NCBI GenBank assembly: GCA_033558025.1
Contig: JAUCEF010000009.1
Coordinates: 2,914,001 to 2,978,000 of the forward strand
Length of the DNA: 64,000 nucleotides
Origin: Phytophthora sp. 'mugwort'
Lineage: Eukaryota; Oomycota; Peronosporomycetes; Peronosporales; Peronosporaceae
Reading direction: 5' to 3'
Position numbers and translations under genes: made by a program
Notes under the pieces: model-generated
The model's database searches: none
Seen by the model: the letters and a program-made list of their open reading frames with translations, nothing else
What the model was told of the DNA's origin: nothing
Shown: piece after piece, positions 30,629 through 41,321 of the stretch
How the letters are laid out: each line of letters opens with the position of its first letter
How positions within the stretch are numbered: the first letter of the stretch is position 1

Positions 30629-31289
30629 TCAATGCGAACACGCGTGGATACCGAGGGACGCCGTCAGATCCATGTGGCGCGGTCCTGGCAGTGCCTTGGT
30701 CATGATGTCCGCCAGCATGATAGAAGTCTCGCAGTACTCGAGCTTGACTTCGCCGCGCTTGACTTCATCACGGATGTGATGGTACTTGATGTCGATGTGC
30801 TTGGCGCGACCATGGTTCACTGGGTTCTTCGTCATCTTGATGCACGACTGGTTGTCTTCGCGGATCTTGAGCTCGGGTCCAGTCTCGTTCGCTGCCGTCA
30901 AAATCTCGCACAACAAGCGATGAATCCACTTGCCTTCTTGGACGGCCAGACTGAGCGCGATGTATTCCGCTTCGCTCGTTGATAGCGACACACTTGACTG
31001 TTTCTTGCTTCCCCAACTGACTGGCGCGCCCATCAAAATGAACGTATAGCCCGAAGTTGACGCGATCGGAATGGTCGCCGGCCCAGTCTGCGTCTGAGTA
31101 GCCGCGAAAGTCCACCTTGTCACCGGGTTTGAAGCAGATTCCATGCGACTTGGTCCCTTGTAAATAGCGGAGGATTCGCTTCACTGCAACCCAGTGCTCG
31201 ACTTGAGGGTTTTCCATGAAGCGCGACACATAGCCTACTGCGTACGCGATATCCGGGCAGTAGCAGTCATCAAGTGCATGAGGGCACCC
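30629..31289 (-). pseudogene. C2/C mosaic RNase H fragment
   Basis: From LGIHACSH (30629) back to the palm end of RT. A small indel near 31060 and a base loss near 31258 disrupt the frame. From about 30905 to 31225 it follows C2 ([43 protein letters not shown]), while 31228-31289 follows C (YAVGYVSRF), so it is a mosaic. Cut at 31289 by a C LTR. Confidence 0.8.
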
Positions 31290-31460
31290 TGATAAAGGTA
31301 TTGAGGTCTTGAAGCGAGGCTTGGGTTGAGCGGAGGGAGTTCTGCACTTGGGTGCGGGGACCGGAGTGAAGACCACTTGAGCTGAAGAAGGAAGATTCGA
31401 AAGTGATTGATTTATCGGAGCTTACACTACCTAGTCTACCACATAGATATGCAGCCCTGC
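31290..31460 (-). repeat. C LTR, truncated (171 bp)
   Basis: The 3' half (on its own strand) of a C LTR, ending where a run of seven A leads into an A LTR. Keeps the promoter block but lacks the upstream box array. Confidence 0.85.
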
Positions 31461-31463
31461 AAA

Positions 31464-31817
31464 AAAAGGCTTGGTCACTTGATGGCAAAATGCAAAGTGA
31501 TTGATTTAGGTCCTTAGTTCGCAAACTCCTTGCTACCTCTAAGCCTACAGTTCTACCTACTGTGTACACTCTACTGGATTCTCTACTGGATACTGAGTTA
31601 CTTCAGCCAATCAGGGAGTGCCACGTAGAGCCCATCATGTACCCACAATCTTGTACCCACCCATGGCGTAATCGTCCGTGGCGTAAACACCGTCCCATAA
31701 ACACCGTGACGTAATCTTCGTCTCGTAATCACAGGATGATTGCGATGCCACTGAGTGAAGGTCATACCGGTATCCTACCGGTATACAGCAGCTGGTCGAG
31801 ACGTCTCCTTGACAACA
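31464..31817 (-). repeat. A LTR, solo (354 bp)
   Basis: Complete A LTR with no body attached. Three extra A bases separate it from the C LTR stub. Followed immediately by a second partial copy. Confidence 0.88.
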
Positions 31818-31951
31818 TAAACACCGTCCCATAAACACCGTGACGTAATCTTCGTCTCGTAATCACAGGATGATTGCGATGCCACTGAGTAAAGGTCATA
31901 CCGGTATCCTACCGGTATACAGCAGCTGGTCGAGACGTCTCCTTGACAACA
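31818..31951 (-). repeat. A LTR, first 134 bp, tandem to the solo LTR
   Basis: Repeats the last 134 bp shown of 31464-31817 (from TAAACACCGTCCC to GACAACA) in the same orientation with one difference (GAGTAAAGG). A partial duplication of the LTR start, likely by slippage or unequal exchange. Confidence 0.85.
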
Positions 31952-32261
31952 CCTGCTACTGATCGTGGACGAAGCCAGTGGATGCATGAAGGGTTTCTGC
32001 CTGCGAGCCAAGTCGGAGAGCGAAGAATGCATCAAGACGTACATCATGAAGGTGCAGAAGCAGTTCGGCAAGAAGGTCAAGTTTGTGCGGCACGACGGAG
32101 CTCGTGAGTTTGCGACCAACTCGCTCAACGACTTCTACGAAGACGAAGGCATCGAGCAGCAAACCACGGTTCCGTACGCGCACCAGACGAACGGCACGGC
32201 AGAGCGAGCTATCCGAACTATCGTCACGATCGGCCGCAGCATGCTGCATCACGCTAAGCTG
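31952..32261 (+). pseudogene. D integrase core fragment
   Basis: Reads [14 protein letters not shown] through [18 protein letters not shown] and TNGTAERA to LHHAKL. The NSLNDFYED spelling assigns it to D. It ends ...TAAGCTG where A(-) begins. The exact continuation (AGCTGGAC on the same strand) is found inverted at 38892. Confidence 0.85.
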
Positions 32262-32615
32262 AAAAGGCTTGGTCACTTGATGGCAAAATGCAAAGTGATT
32301 GATTTAGGTCCTTAGTTCGCAAACTCCTTGCTACCTCTAAGCCTACAGTTCTACCTACTGGGTACACTCTACTGGATTCTCTACTGGATACTGAGTTACT
32401 TCAGCCAATCAGGGAGTGCCACGTAGAGCCCATCATGTACCCACAATCTTGTACCCACCCATGGCGTAATCGTCCGTGGCGTAAACACCGTCCCATAAAC
32501 ACCGTGACGTAATCTTCGTCTCGTAATCACAGGATGATTGCGATGCCACTGAGTGAAGGTCATACCGGTATCCTACCGGTATACAGCAGCTGGTCGAGAC
32601 GTCTCCTTGACAACA
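32262..32615 (-). repeat. A LTR (354 bp), 3' LTR
   Basis: On its own strand TGTTGTCAAGG ... CCTTTT, so it ends TG...TT rather than TG...CA. Contains TACCGGTA twice, 3 bp apart, and the last codons plus stop of the polyprotein (stop at 32573). Confidence 0.93.
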
Positions 32616-35600
32616 CTCCCACTCGACTCGACAGCCTTCAGCGCTTCGATGCCGAGTTTGCTCCGGAGCACACTGAACTGCGTCGCAGAGATTGGCTTCG
32701 TCATGATGTCCGCCAGCATGTCGGTTGTCGAAACATACTGCAGCACCACTTGACCGTCTTCCACCTTCTCGCGCACGAAATGGTAGCGAATGTCGATGTG
32801 CTTGGTGCGCTTGTGGAATTCGGGATTCTTGGCCAACGCGATGGAACCTTGGTTGTCCTCGTAGATCTTGATTGCTTCATCGCTTGTCATCTCGCCGAGC
32901 TCGCACAGGAACACCTTGAGCCACACCGCCTCTTGTGTCGCCTCCGATAGCGCCATGTACTCAGCTTCCGTCGAAGACAGCGCCACTGTCCGCTGCTTCT
33001 TGCTCCTCCAGCTGATGCATCCGCCATTCATCATGAACGCGTAGCCACTTGTACTTCTTCTTGACTCGATGTCTCCAGCCCAGTCGGCATCTGAATAGCC
33101 TTGGGGTCCGTCGTCGCAGCTCGCTTGAAACTCGATGCCGTGCGTCTTCGTGCCTTGAATGTACCTGAAGACCCTCTTGAGCGCCTGCCAGTGTGTCGGA
33201 CATGGGTCTGCTGCAAACTGGCTGAGAACTCCCACTGCTGCTGCGAGGTCCGGGCGTGTGCCTACCATGAGATACATGAGGCATCCCACAGCGTTCCGGT
33301 ATGGCACGTTTACCATGGTCTCGTCGTGCTTGCAGCCGCCCTCGCACATGGCCTTGGTCAGCTTGAGGCCCGGATCCTGTGGCGTCTTAACAGGGTTGCT
33401 CTTCTCCATGTTGAACTTCTCCAGAATGTCTTTCGCAAACTTGGTTTGCCGCATCGACACCTTCCCTGTCGTCATATCTTGATCGATTTCCATGCCGAGG
33501 AAGTACTTGAGGTGGCCCAGGTCCGTCATCTCGAAACGGTCACTGAGCGCCTTCTTCGTCGACTTGAGCAGCTTGTCGTTGTTACTTGCGAGGATCAGGT
33601 CGTCGACATATAGCGCCACGAAGATCATGTCTTGGTCGTCACGCTTGAAGTAGATGCAGTGGTCAGACTCGCACTTCTTGAACCCTAGCTTGAGCATGAG
33701 GTCGTCGATGGTCTTGTTCCACATCCGCGGCGACTGCTTCAAACCGTAAAGAGACCGCTTGAGCTGACAGACATAGTCCGGGTGCTTTTCATCGCTGTAG
33801 CCGTCCGGCTGTGCCATGTAGATGTCTTCGTCTAACAAACCGTTCAGGAAAGCTGTCTTGACATCCATCTGGTGCACCATGAGATTGTACTTGGCCGCCA
33901 GACTGAGCAGGATCCTGATCGACGTGAACTTGGCCACTGGCGCGAAAGTCTCGTCGTAGTCGATGCCGTACTTCTGCGAAAATCCCTTGGCCACCAGGCG
34001 CGCCTTGAACCGTTCGATCTCTCCAGCCTGGTTCTCCTTCACACGGAACACCCATCGGTTGCCGATTGCCTTGCGTCCTTTTGGCAGCGGCACGAGGATC
34101 CACGTCTCGTTCTTGCGGAGCGACTCGACCTCCGAGTCACACGCCTCCTTCCACTTGACTGCGTCGCTGGATTCCATCGCCGACTTGAACGTGGTCGGCA
34201 TTTCTCCCACTGAATTCACGACGTATGCAGCTTCGAAGTCTTGACTTTCTTGAGCCGCAGCCGACATCTCGTCCAGAGTCAGGTGTCGACTCTGCCGCTT
34301 GGCACTTGGAACTTCCACAGCTTCTTCCAGCGACTGCGTCCGCGGGTGTCGCTTGCTGCCTGGTTCAAAACCTTCGTCCCGCGCTGCTTCTTCGTCTTCT
34401 TCTTCTTTGTCGTCTTCATCCGACTGCAACGAATCTTGATCCGTCGTCTCTTCATCTTGAATGACCACCACCTCCCTCTGATGGTAGTCACGTCTCCCAC
34501 TGTCGAAGACGTCTTCCATAAACTGCGCGTCGCGGCTCACCAGCACGCGACCGCTCTTGGTCTCTTCGAAACGGTACGCTTTCTCATGCTCCGAGTATCC
34601 CAGGAACCGACAGCGCACCGACCGAGCGTCAAACTTGGTACGCTTCTCCTTCGGCACGTGCACGTACGCGTGGCAACCGAACACCTTGAGGTTCGCTAGC
34701 AGCGGTTTCTTGCCTGTCCAAACCTGGTGCGGCGACTTGTCGTGGTTGATGGCACGCGTCGGACACCGATTACGGAGGAACGTAGCTGTCACGACAGCTT
34801 CACCCCAATACGTCTTGGGCAATCCAGCATGTTCCAGCATGCAACGCGCACACTCCACCAACGTCCGGTTCATGCGCTCGGCGACTCCGTTCAGCTGAGG
34901 CGTGTATGGCGGCGTGAACTTCTGCATGATACCACGGCCGCACAGAACTTGGCCATCTCACCCGAAGTGTACTCGCCGCCGTTGTCGCTCCGCAGCATTT
35001 TCACGCGCTTGCCAGTCTGGGTCTCAGCTAACGCGACGAATTGCGCGAACTTGTCGGCCACCTCGGACTTGTTGCGCAGCAAGTACACCACACAGAAGTG
35101 CGACTTGTCATCGATAAACGTGACAAAATAGCGCTTGCCTCCAAAGGTCGGCGTCTGCATGGGACCGCATACATCACTGTGTACGACTTCTAGCACTTGC
35201 TTGGCACGGTTTGGCGACGTCTTCATGTAGCTTACTCGCGTTTGCTTGCCGAGTGAGCATCCGTCGCATAACTCCCACTGCTTCACCGACGCCATGTCGA
35301 TACCAACACCGTAGCCCTTCTTGACGATGGCGTCTAGACCGCCATGGCCGATGTGACCAAGTCGAAGGTGCCAGAGGTACGACGTGGTGTCCCCTTGGCG
35401 ATCCTTCGAACTTGCCGCATTGGCCTCGTCAGGCATCATCGGAGTCATGCACAGCTTGAACAGTCCTTTGCCCTCACGAGCGCCGAGCTTCCACTTGAGA
35501 CTCTTCGTTTCAGCGAAGCACCCGTCGCTCTCGAAGATAACTGGCCCGACGTCCTTAGTGAACCGACCAACCGAAAACAGGTTGCGCGACAGCTTCGGAA

Positions 35601-36699
35601 TGTGCCACACGTTCGTGAGTACACCCTTCTTCATGCCGCGCGGGGTCTTCATCGACATCACAATGTCGCCGGTCCCCACAGCCTGAACCACACCGTCGTC
35701 CGCGAGATGCACGTCCACCGGAGAGATCTTCTTGTAGTTCTTCATGTACTCCTTCGAGTACGTCATGTGCTGCGTCGCACCCGAGTCGACCAGCCACACT
35801 CCATTCGACTTGGAGGCACCCGTGTTACCACCAACCGAGAAGAGGAAGTCGCCAGAGTCATCTTCACTCTGCGCGACATTCGCTCGTTGCGGCCTCTGCC
35901 GCTCCGCGTTCTCGCGGATTCGCACCGGACACTTGGCGATCCAATGTCCCTGCTCGCCACAGTAGTGACAGGCACTAGTCTTCTGCGCCTGCCGACCCTT
36001 GCGCTTGTTGTCGCTTGTCATGAACGCTTGACCTTGACCGTGCGCGGTGCCGTCCGTACCGCCACCTTGTTCCTTGCGCTTCATGTCCTCATGAAGCAGC
36101 CGAGACGTCACGAGTTCCCACGACAGTGAGTCGGCTCTCGACTCCAACGCCGTGATCAGGAACTGGTACGACTCTCTCAGACTTCCCAAAAGCGTGATCA
36201 CCAAGTCGTCCTCGCTGACCGGAGCGCCCACTGCGTCAAGCTGCTCCGCCAGCGTCTTGATCTTGTTGATGTGCTCCAGCACATCATCACCTTCGTCCAT
36301 CATCGTCGTGAAGAAACGCCGACGAAGAAAGAGCTTGTTGGCCAAACTCTTCTTCTCGAAGTGTCCTTCCAGTCTTGACCATGCATCATGCGCGCCACTC
36401 GCCGAGCGAACCAGCGGCAGCTGCGAATCCTCCATCGCGAGACAGATGATCGCCAGCGCCTTGCGCGACTTCTTCCGAAAGAGCGCTTGATCCGCCGCAG
36501 TCTGGCAGTGCTCCTGCTTCACTTCCCCACTTGTCACTTCCCACAGTTCGCGCTCCTCGAGCACCATCTGCATCTTGAACTTCCACGTGTGGAAGTTAGC
36601 TCCGTCGAACTTGTTGATGCGGAAGGCAGAAGGCGGCGTGGCGTCCATGGCGAAGGCGTAGTCGGGGTCTTGGTCAGGGAAGACGGGGCTTGGGCTCAT
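32573..36699 (-). pseudogene. A Gag-Pol, one frameshift from intact
   Basis: Starts at the primer-site ATG (36699). Gag, CCHC knuckle CHYCGEQGHWIAKC near residue 242, protease WLVDSGATQHM near 302, pre-integrase LRLGHIGHGG ... CDGCSLGKQ and integrase HSDVCGPM/RSDNGGEY form one 604-residue frame. A one-base loss near 34937 (CACGGCCGC for CACGGTCCGC) separates it from the rest of integrase (LNGVAERM), the acidic linker (SKRHPRTQSLEEA), RT (DVKTAFLNG, YVDD) and RNase H in a 784-residue frame. The last 14 codons are in the LTR. Confidence 0.92.
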
Positions 36700-36703
36700 A
36701 ACC
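36689..36703 (-). other. A primer-binding site
   Basis: GGTTATGAGCCCAAG on the minus strand, directly after LTR end CCTTTT. Gag ATG included. Confidence 0.8.
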
Positions 36704-37057
36704 AAAAGGCTTGGTCACTTGATGGCAAAATGCAAAGTGATTGATTTAGGTCCTTAGTTCGCAAACTCCTTGCTACCTCTAAGCCTACAGTTCTACCTAC
36801 TGGGTACACTCTACTGGATTCTCTACTGGATACTGAGTTACTTCAGCCAATCAGGGAGTGCCACGTAGAGCCCATCATGTACCCACAATCTTGTACCCAC
36901 CCATGGCGTAATCGTCCGTGGCGTAAACACCGTCCCATAAACACCGTGACGTAATCTTCGTCTCGTAATCACATGATGAGTGCGATGCCACTGAGTGAAG
37001 GTCATACCGGTATCCTACCGGTATACAGCAGCTGATCGAGACGTCTTCTTGACAACA
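36704..37057 (-). repeat. A LTR (354 bp), 5' LTR
   Basis: Opposed to the A LTR at 38893-39246 with a 1,835-bp D segment between. Private changes CATGATGAGTGCG and GTCTTCTTGAC are not shared with its partner at 32262. Confidence 0.92.
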
Positions 37058-38892
37058 CGAAACACTTGACTGCTTCTTGCTTCCCCAGCTCACTGGTGCA
37101 CCCATTAGCATGAACGTGTAGCCGGAAGTCGACTTGCGGTCCGCGAGGTCGCCAGCCCAGTCCGCGTCCGAGTACCCGCGAAAGTCGATGTTGTCACCCG
37201 GCTTGAAGCAGATCCCATGCGTCTTGGGGCCTTGCAGGTAGCGAAAGATACGCTTGACCGCAACCCAGTGTTCCTCTTGAGGGTTCTCCATGAAGCGCGA
37301 CGCATAGCCAACGGCGTACGCGATGTCCGGGCGCGTGGCAGTCATCAAGTGCATCAGAGCACCAACAGCTTCGCGAAACGGAGCGTTCACCTTGGTCGCT
37401 GCGTCACTTGAAATCAGTCGAGTGCTTATGTCGACGGGACTCACCACGGCCTTGCACTCGTCCATACCAAAACGCTTGAGAATGTCATCCACATAGCGGC
37501 GCTGACACATCGTCACGCTGCCGTCCGGGCCGTCCACCAATTCGATCCCAAGAACGAACGCGCACTTGCCGCTGTCGGTCATCTCGAAGCGTGTCTTGAG
37601 GTCGGTCTTCGTGCGTGAGATCAGTTCGGGTGAACTTCCGGTAATCAGCACGTCATCCACGTAGACCAGCACTAGCACGCAGTGACCGTCAACGATCTTG
37701 ATGTAGAGGCACGGGTCGAACGCCGATACTTGAAAGCCGATGGAGCACACGAACTCGTCGAAGGTCTCGTTCCACACGCGCGAAGCTTGCTTGAGACCGT
37801 AGATCGCCTTCACCAATTCCAGGCAGTCGAAGTCACCGTCGAGATCAACACCTTCGGGGACCGCGCAGAACACCAGTTCTTTCATTATCCCGTACAGGAA
37901 AGCTGTCACCACGTCGAGTTGGTCGAGGGGCCAGTCAAAATACTTGGCAATCGCGATGATCATGCGCAGCGTCACGTACTTGACCACGGGCGAGAACGTC
38001 TCGGTGTAGTCGATGCCGTACTTTTGCTTGAACCCCTTGGCCACCAGGCGCGCCTTGTACTTCTCGATCGATCCGTCCGCTTTGCGCTTGATCTTGAACA
38101 CCCACTTGGTGCCGATGGCGCGTTGTCCGTTAGGCAACTTGGCAGCACGAAACACACCACGAAGTCGCATCGATTCGAGCTCAGCACGAATCGCCTTGCG
38201 CCAGTGCACTTGGTCGGGGCCGTTCACCGCTTCTTGGAATGTCGTCGGCTCCGATAGATCGCCTGCTTCGACGGCATTGGCACTTGCACGCCAAAAAACT
38301 GGTGGAGTCGATTCTTCATCTTGGTCTCCAGACTTTTCTTCTTCGTCTGCGTCTGCTCGGTGCGGAGGGGAGTAGTTCGGCGCACTTGCTTCTTCCAGTC
38401 CAGGTCGATGACGCACAGCTCGCGGTTTTCTGGCAGCTTCATCTTCGTCACTCGGGCGGCTCTTGCGCTTCCCTGCCTGCGTGTACTCCGTCTGGCGGAA
38501 ACCATCATTGTCGATGTCGAGCGAGTCGAAGTCCAGGTCGTCGACATCTTCATCGGAAATCGTCGGTGAACATCCAAAGGTCGACTCATCGAAGTTGACA
38601 TCGCGACTGATAACCACCTGCCCCGCCTCGATGTCATAAAGTCGATACGCCTTGGACACTTCTTCGTAACCCAGGAACAGTCCAGCGCGAGCCTTGGGAT
38701 CCCACTTGAGCCGCTTCTCCTTCGGAGTCAGAATGTACGTCCGACAGCCGAACACACGCATGTGCTTCACACTCGGCTTGGAGTTGTAAACGATCTCGAA
38801 CGGAGTCTTGTGCTCGATCTTGGGTGACGGCAGGCGGTTCTTCACGTAGATGGCAGTCATGGCCGCCTCAGCCCAGAAACACTTGTCCAGCT
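37058..38892 (-). pseudogene. D integrase-RT-RNase H segment, apparently inverted
   Basis: Minus-strand D pol from [19 protein letters not shown] through [31 protein letters not shown] and YVDDVLITG to GSKKQSSVS. No stop; an open frame of 699 residues runs through both LTR junctions. Turned round, its end at 38892 (AGCTGGAC) continues exactly from the D fragment ending at 32261, sharing AGCTG. Confidence 0.87.
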
Positions 38893-39246
38893 TGTTGTCA
38901 AGGAGACGTCTCGACCAGCTGCTGTATACCGGTAGGATACCGGTATGACCTTCACTCAGTGGCATCGCAATCATCCTGTGATTACGAGACGAAGATTACG
39001 TCACGGTGTTTATGGGACGGTGTTTACGCCACGGACGATTACGCCATGGGTGGGTACAAGATTGTGGGTACATGATGGGCTCTACGTGGCACTCCCTGAT
39101 TGGCTGAAGTAACTCAGTATCCAGTAGAGAATCCAGTAGAGTGTACCCAGTAGGTAGAACTGTAGGCTTAGAGGTAGCAAGGAGTTTGCGAACTAAGGAC
39201 CTAAATCAATCACTTTGCATTTTGCCATCAAGTGACCAAGCCTTTT
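38893..39246 (+). repeat. A LTR (354 bp), 5' LTR
   Basis: Plus-strand A LTR, TGTTGTCAAGG ... CCTTTT. Left flank is D pol ending CCAGCT. Confidence 0.94.
39210..39225 (+). promoter_or_regulatory. Oomycete-type initiator plus flanking element in A LTR
   Basis: TCACTTT (39210-39216) fits YCAYTYY, and ATTTTGC (39219-39225) fits MWTTTNC. The 14-nt core TCACTTTGCATTTT differs at one position from the published composite TCATTYYNCAWTTT. It predicts a leader of only about 40 nt to the Gag ATG at 39251. The same pair occurs in every A LTR, for example 50989-51004 on the minus strand. Confidence 0.7.
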
Positions 39247-39261
39247 GGTTATGAGCCCAAG
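39247..39261 (+). other. A primer-binding site
   Basis: GGTTATGAGCCCAAG, as in 7620-7634. ATG at 39251-39253 is the first ATG after the predicted start. Confidence 0.82.
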
Positions 39262-40971
39262 CCCCGTCTTCCCTGACCAAGACCCCGACTACGCCTTCGC
39301 CATGGACGCCACTTCGACTACCGCCCGCATTAACAAGTTCGACGGAACTAACTTCCACACGTGGAAGTTCAAGATGCAGATGGTGCTCGAGGAGCGCGAA
39401 CTGTGGGAAGTGACAAGTGGGGAAGTGAAGCTGGAGCACTGCCAGACTGCGGCGGATCAAGCGCTCTTTCGGAAGAAGTCGCGCAAGGCGCTGGCGATCA
39501 TCTGTCTCGCGATGGAGGATTCGCAGCTGCCGCTGGTTCGCTCGGCGAGTGGCGCGCATGATGCATGGTCAAGACTGGAAGGACACTTCGAGAAGAAGAG
39601 TTTGGCCAACAAGCTCTTTCTTCGTCGGCGTTTCTTCACGACGATGATGGACGAAGGTGATGATGTGCTGGAGCACATCAACAAGATCAAGACGCTGGCG
39701 GAGCAGCTCGACGCAGTGGGCGCTCCGGTCAGCGAGGACGACTTGGTGATCACGCTTTTGGGAAGTCTGAGCGAGTCGTACCAGTTCCTGATCACGGCGT
39801 TGGAGTCGAGAGCCGACTCACTGTCGTGGGAACTCGTGACGTCTCGGCTGCTGCATGAGGACATGAAGCGCAAGGAACAAGGTGGCGGTACGGACGGCAC
39901 CGCGCACGGTCAAGGTCAAGCGTTCATGACAAGCGACAACAAGCGCAAGGGTCGGCAGGCGCAGAAGACTAGTGCCTGTCACTACTGTGGCGAGCACGGA
40001 CATTGGATCGCCAAGTGTCCGGTGCGAATCCGCGAGAACGCGGAGCGGCAGAGGCCGCAACGAGCGAATGTCGCGCAGAGTGAAGATGACTCTGGCGACT
40101 TCCTCTTCTCGGTTGGTGGTAACACGGGTGCCTCCAAGTCGAATGGAGTGTGGCTGGTCGACTCGGGTGCGACGCAGCACATGACGTACTCGAAGGAGTA
40201 CATGAAGAACTACAAGAAGATCTCTCCGGTGGACGTGCATCTCGCGGACGACGGTGTGGTTCAGGCTGTAGGGACCGGCGACATTGTGATGTCGATGAAG
40301 ACACCGCGCGGCATGAAGAAGGGTGTACTCACGAACGTGTGGCACATTCCGAAGCTGTCGCGTAACCTGTTTTCGGTTGGTCGGTTCACTAAGGACGTCG
40401 GGCCAGTTATCTTCGAGAGCGACGGGTGCTTCGCTGAAACGAAGAGTCTCAAGTGGAAGCTCGGCGCTCGTGAGGGCAAAGGACTGTTCAAGCTGTGCAT
40501 GACTCCGATGATGCCTGACGAGGCCAATGCGGCAAGTTCGAAGGATCGCCAAGGGGACACCACGTCGTACCTCTGGCACCTTCGACTTGGTCACATCGGC
40601 CATGGCGGTCTAGACGCCATCGTCAAGAAGGGCTACGGTGTTGGTATCGACATGGCGTCGGTGAAGCAGTGGGAGTTATGCGACGGATGCTCACTCGGCA
40701 AGCAAACGCGAGTAAGCTACATGAAGACGTCGCCAAACCGTGCCAAGCAAGTGCTAGAAGTCGTACACAGTGATGTATGCGGTCCCATGCAGACGCCGAC
40801 CTTTGGAGGCAAGCGCTATTTTGTCACGTTTATCGATGACAAGTCGCACTTCTGTGTGGTGTACTTGCTGCGCAACAAGTCCAAGGTGGCCGACAAGTTC
40901 GCGCAATTCGTCGCGTTAGCTGAGACCCAGACTGGCAAGCGCGTGAAAATGCTGCGGAGCGACAACGGCGG
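39251..40971 (+). pseudogene. A Gag-protease-integrase N-terminus, cut by C(-)
   Basis: Unbroken frame: Gag (NKFDGTNFHTWKFKMQMV), knuckle CHYCGEHGHWIAKC, protease WLVDSGATQHM, pre-integrase LRLGHIGHGG ... CDGCSLGKQ, integrase HSDVCGPM and RSDNGG, where C(-) enters at GGCGG. No stop before the insertion, so it was probably functional when hit. Confidence 0.92.
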
Positions 40972-41314
40972 TGATAAAGGTGTTGAGGTCTTGAAGCGAG
41001 GCTTGGGTTGAGCGGAGGGAGTTCTGCACTTGGGTGCGGGGACCGGAGTGAAGACCACTTGAGCTGAAGAAGGAAGATTCGAAAGTGATTGATTTATCGG
41101 AGCTTACACTACCTAGTCTACCACATAGATATGCAGCCCTGCATCCAATCATTTGGTGCATCCAATCACCAACACTCCGCACTCGTCCAATCATCCTACT
41201 CGTCTAATCAGCGGTTGCGTAAACAACGTACCGTAAACATCGCGGGATCGTGTTGGACCGGTTCGGGTTAACCGGTTACTGGTACACAGTACCAAAACCT
41301 GGCAACCCTCAATA
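40972..41314 (-). repeat. C LTR (343 bp), unit 1
   Basis: 3'-most LTR of the outer C(-). Left flank GGCGG of A integrase. Has TTTGGTGCATCC, where the LTRs of units 2 and 3 have TTTGATGCATCC. Confidence 0.93.
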
Positions 41315-41321
41315 CGCCCCC

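Larger units (their letters stand above)
32262..37057 (-). mobile_element. Full-length A element (4,796 bp)
   Basis: 3' LTR 32262-32615, body 32616-36688, primer site 36689-36703, 5' LTR 36704-37057. The LTRs differ at only a handful of places, clustered near the start of the 5' LTR (TGATCGAGACGTCTTC). The flanks (AGCTG left, CGAAA right) are not duplicates. The matching AGCTG lies at 38888-38892 reversed. Confidence 0.92.

Noticed and set aside
31454..31956. CCTGC on both sides of the solo A LTR as a target duplication
   Set aside because: The left copy is separated from the LTR by extra A bases, and the two flanks come from different families, so it is probably chance.
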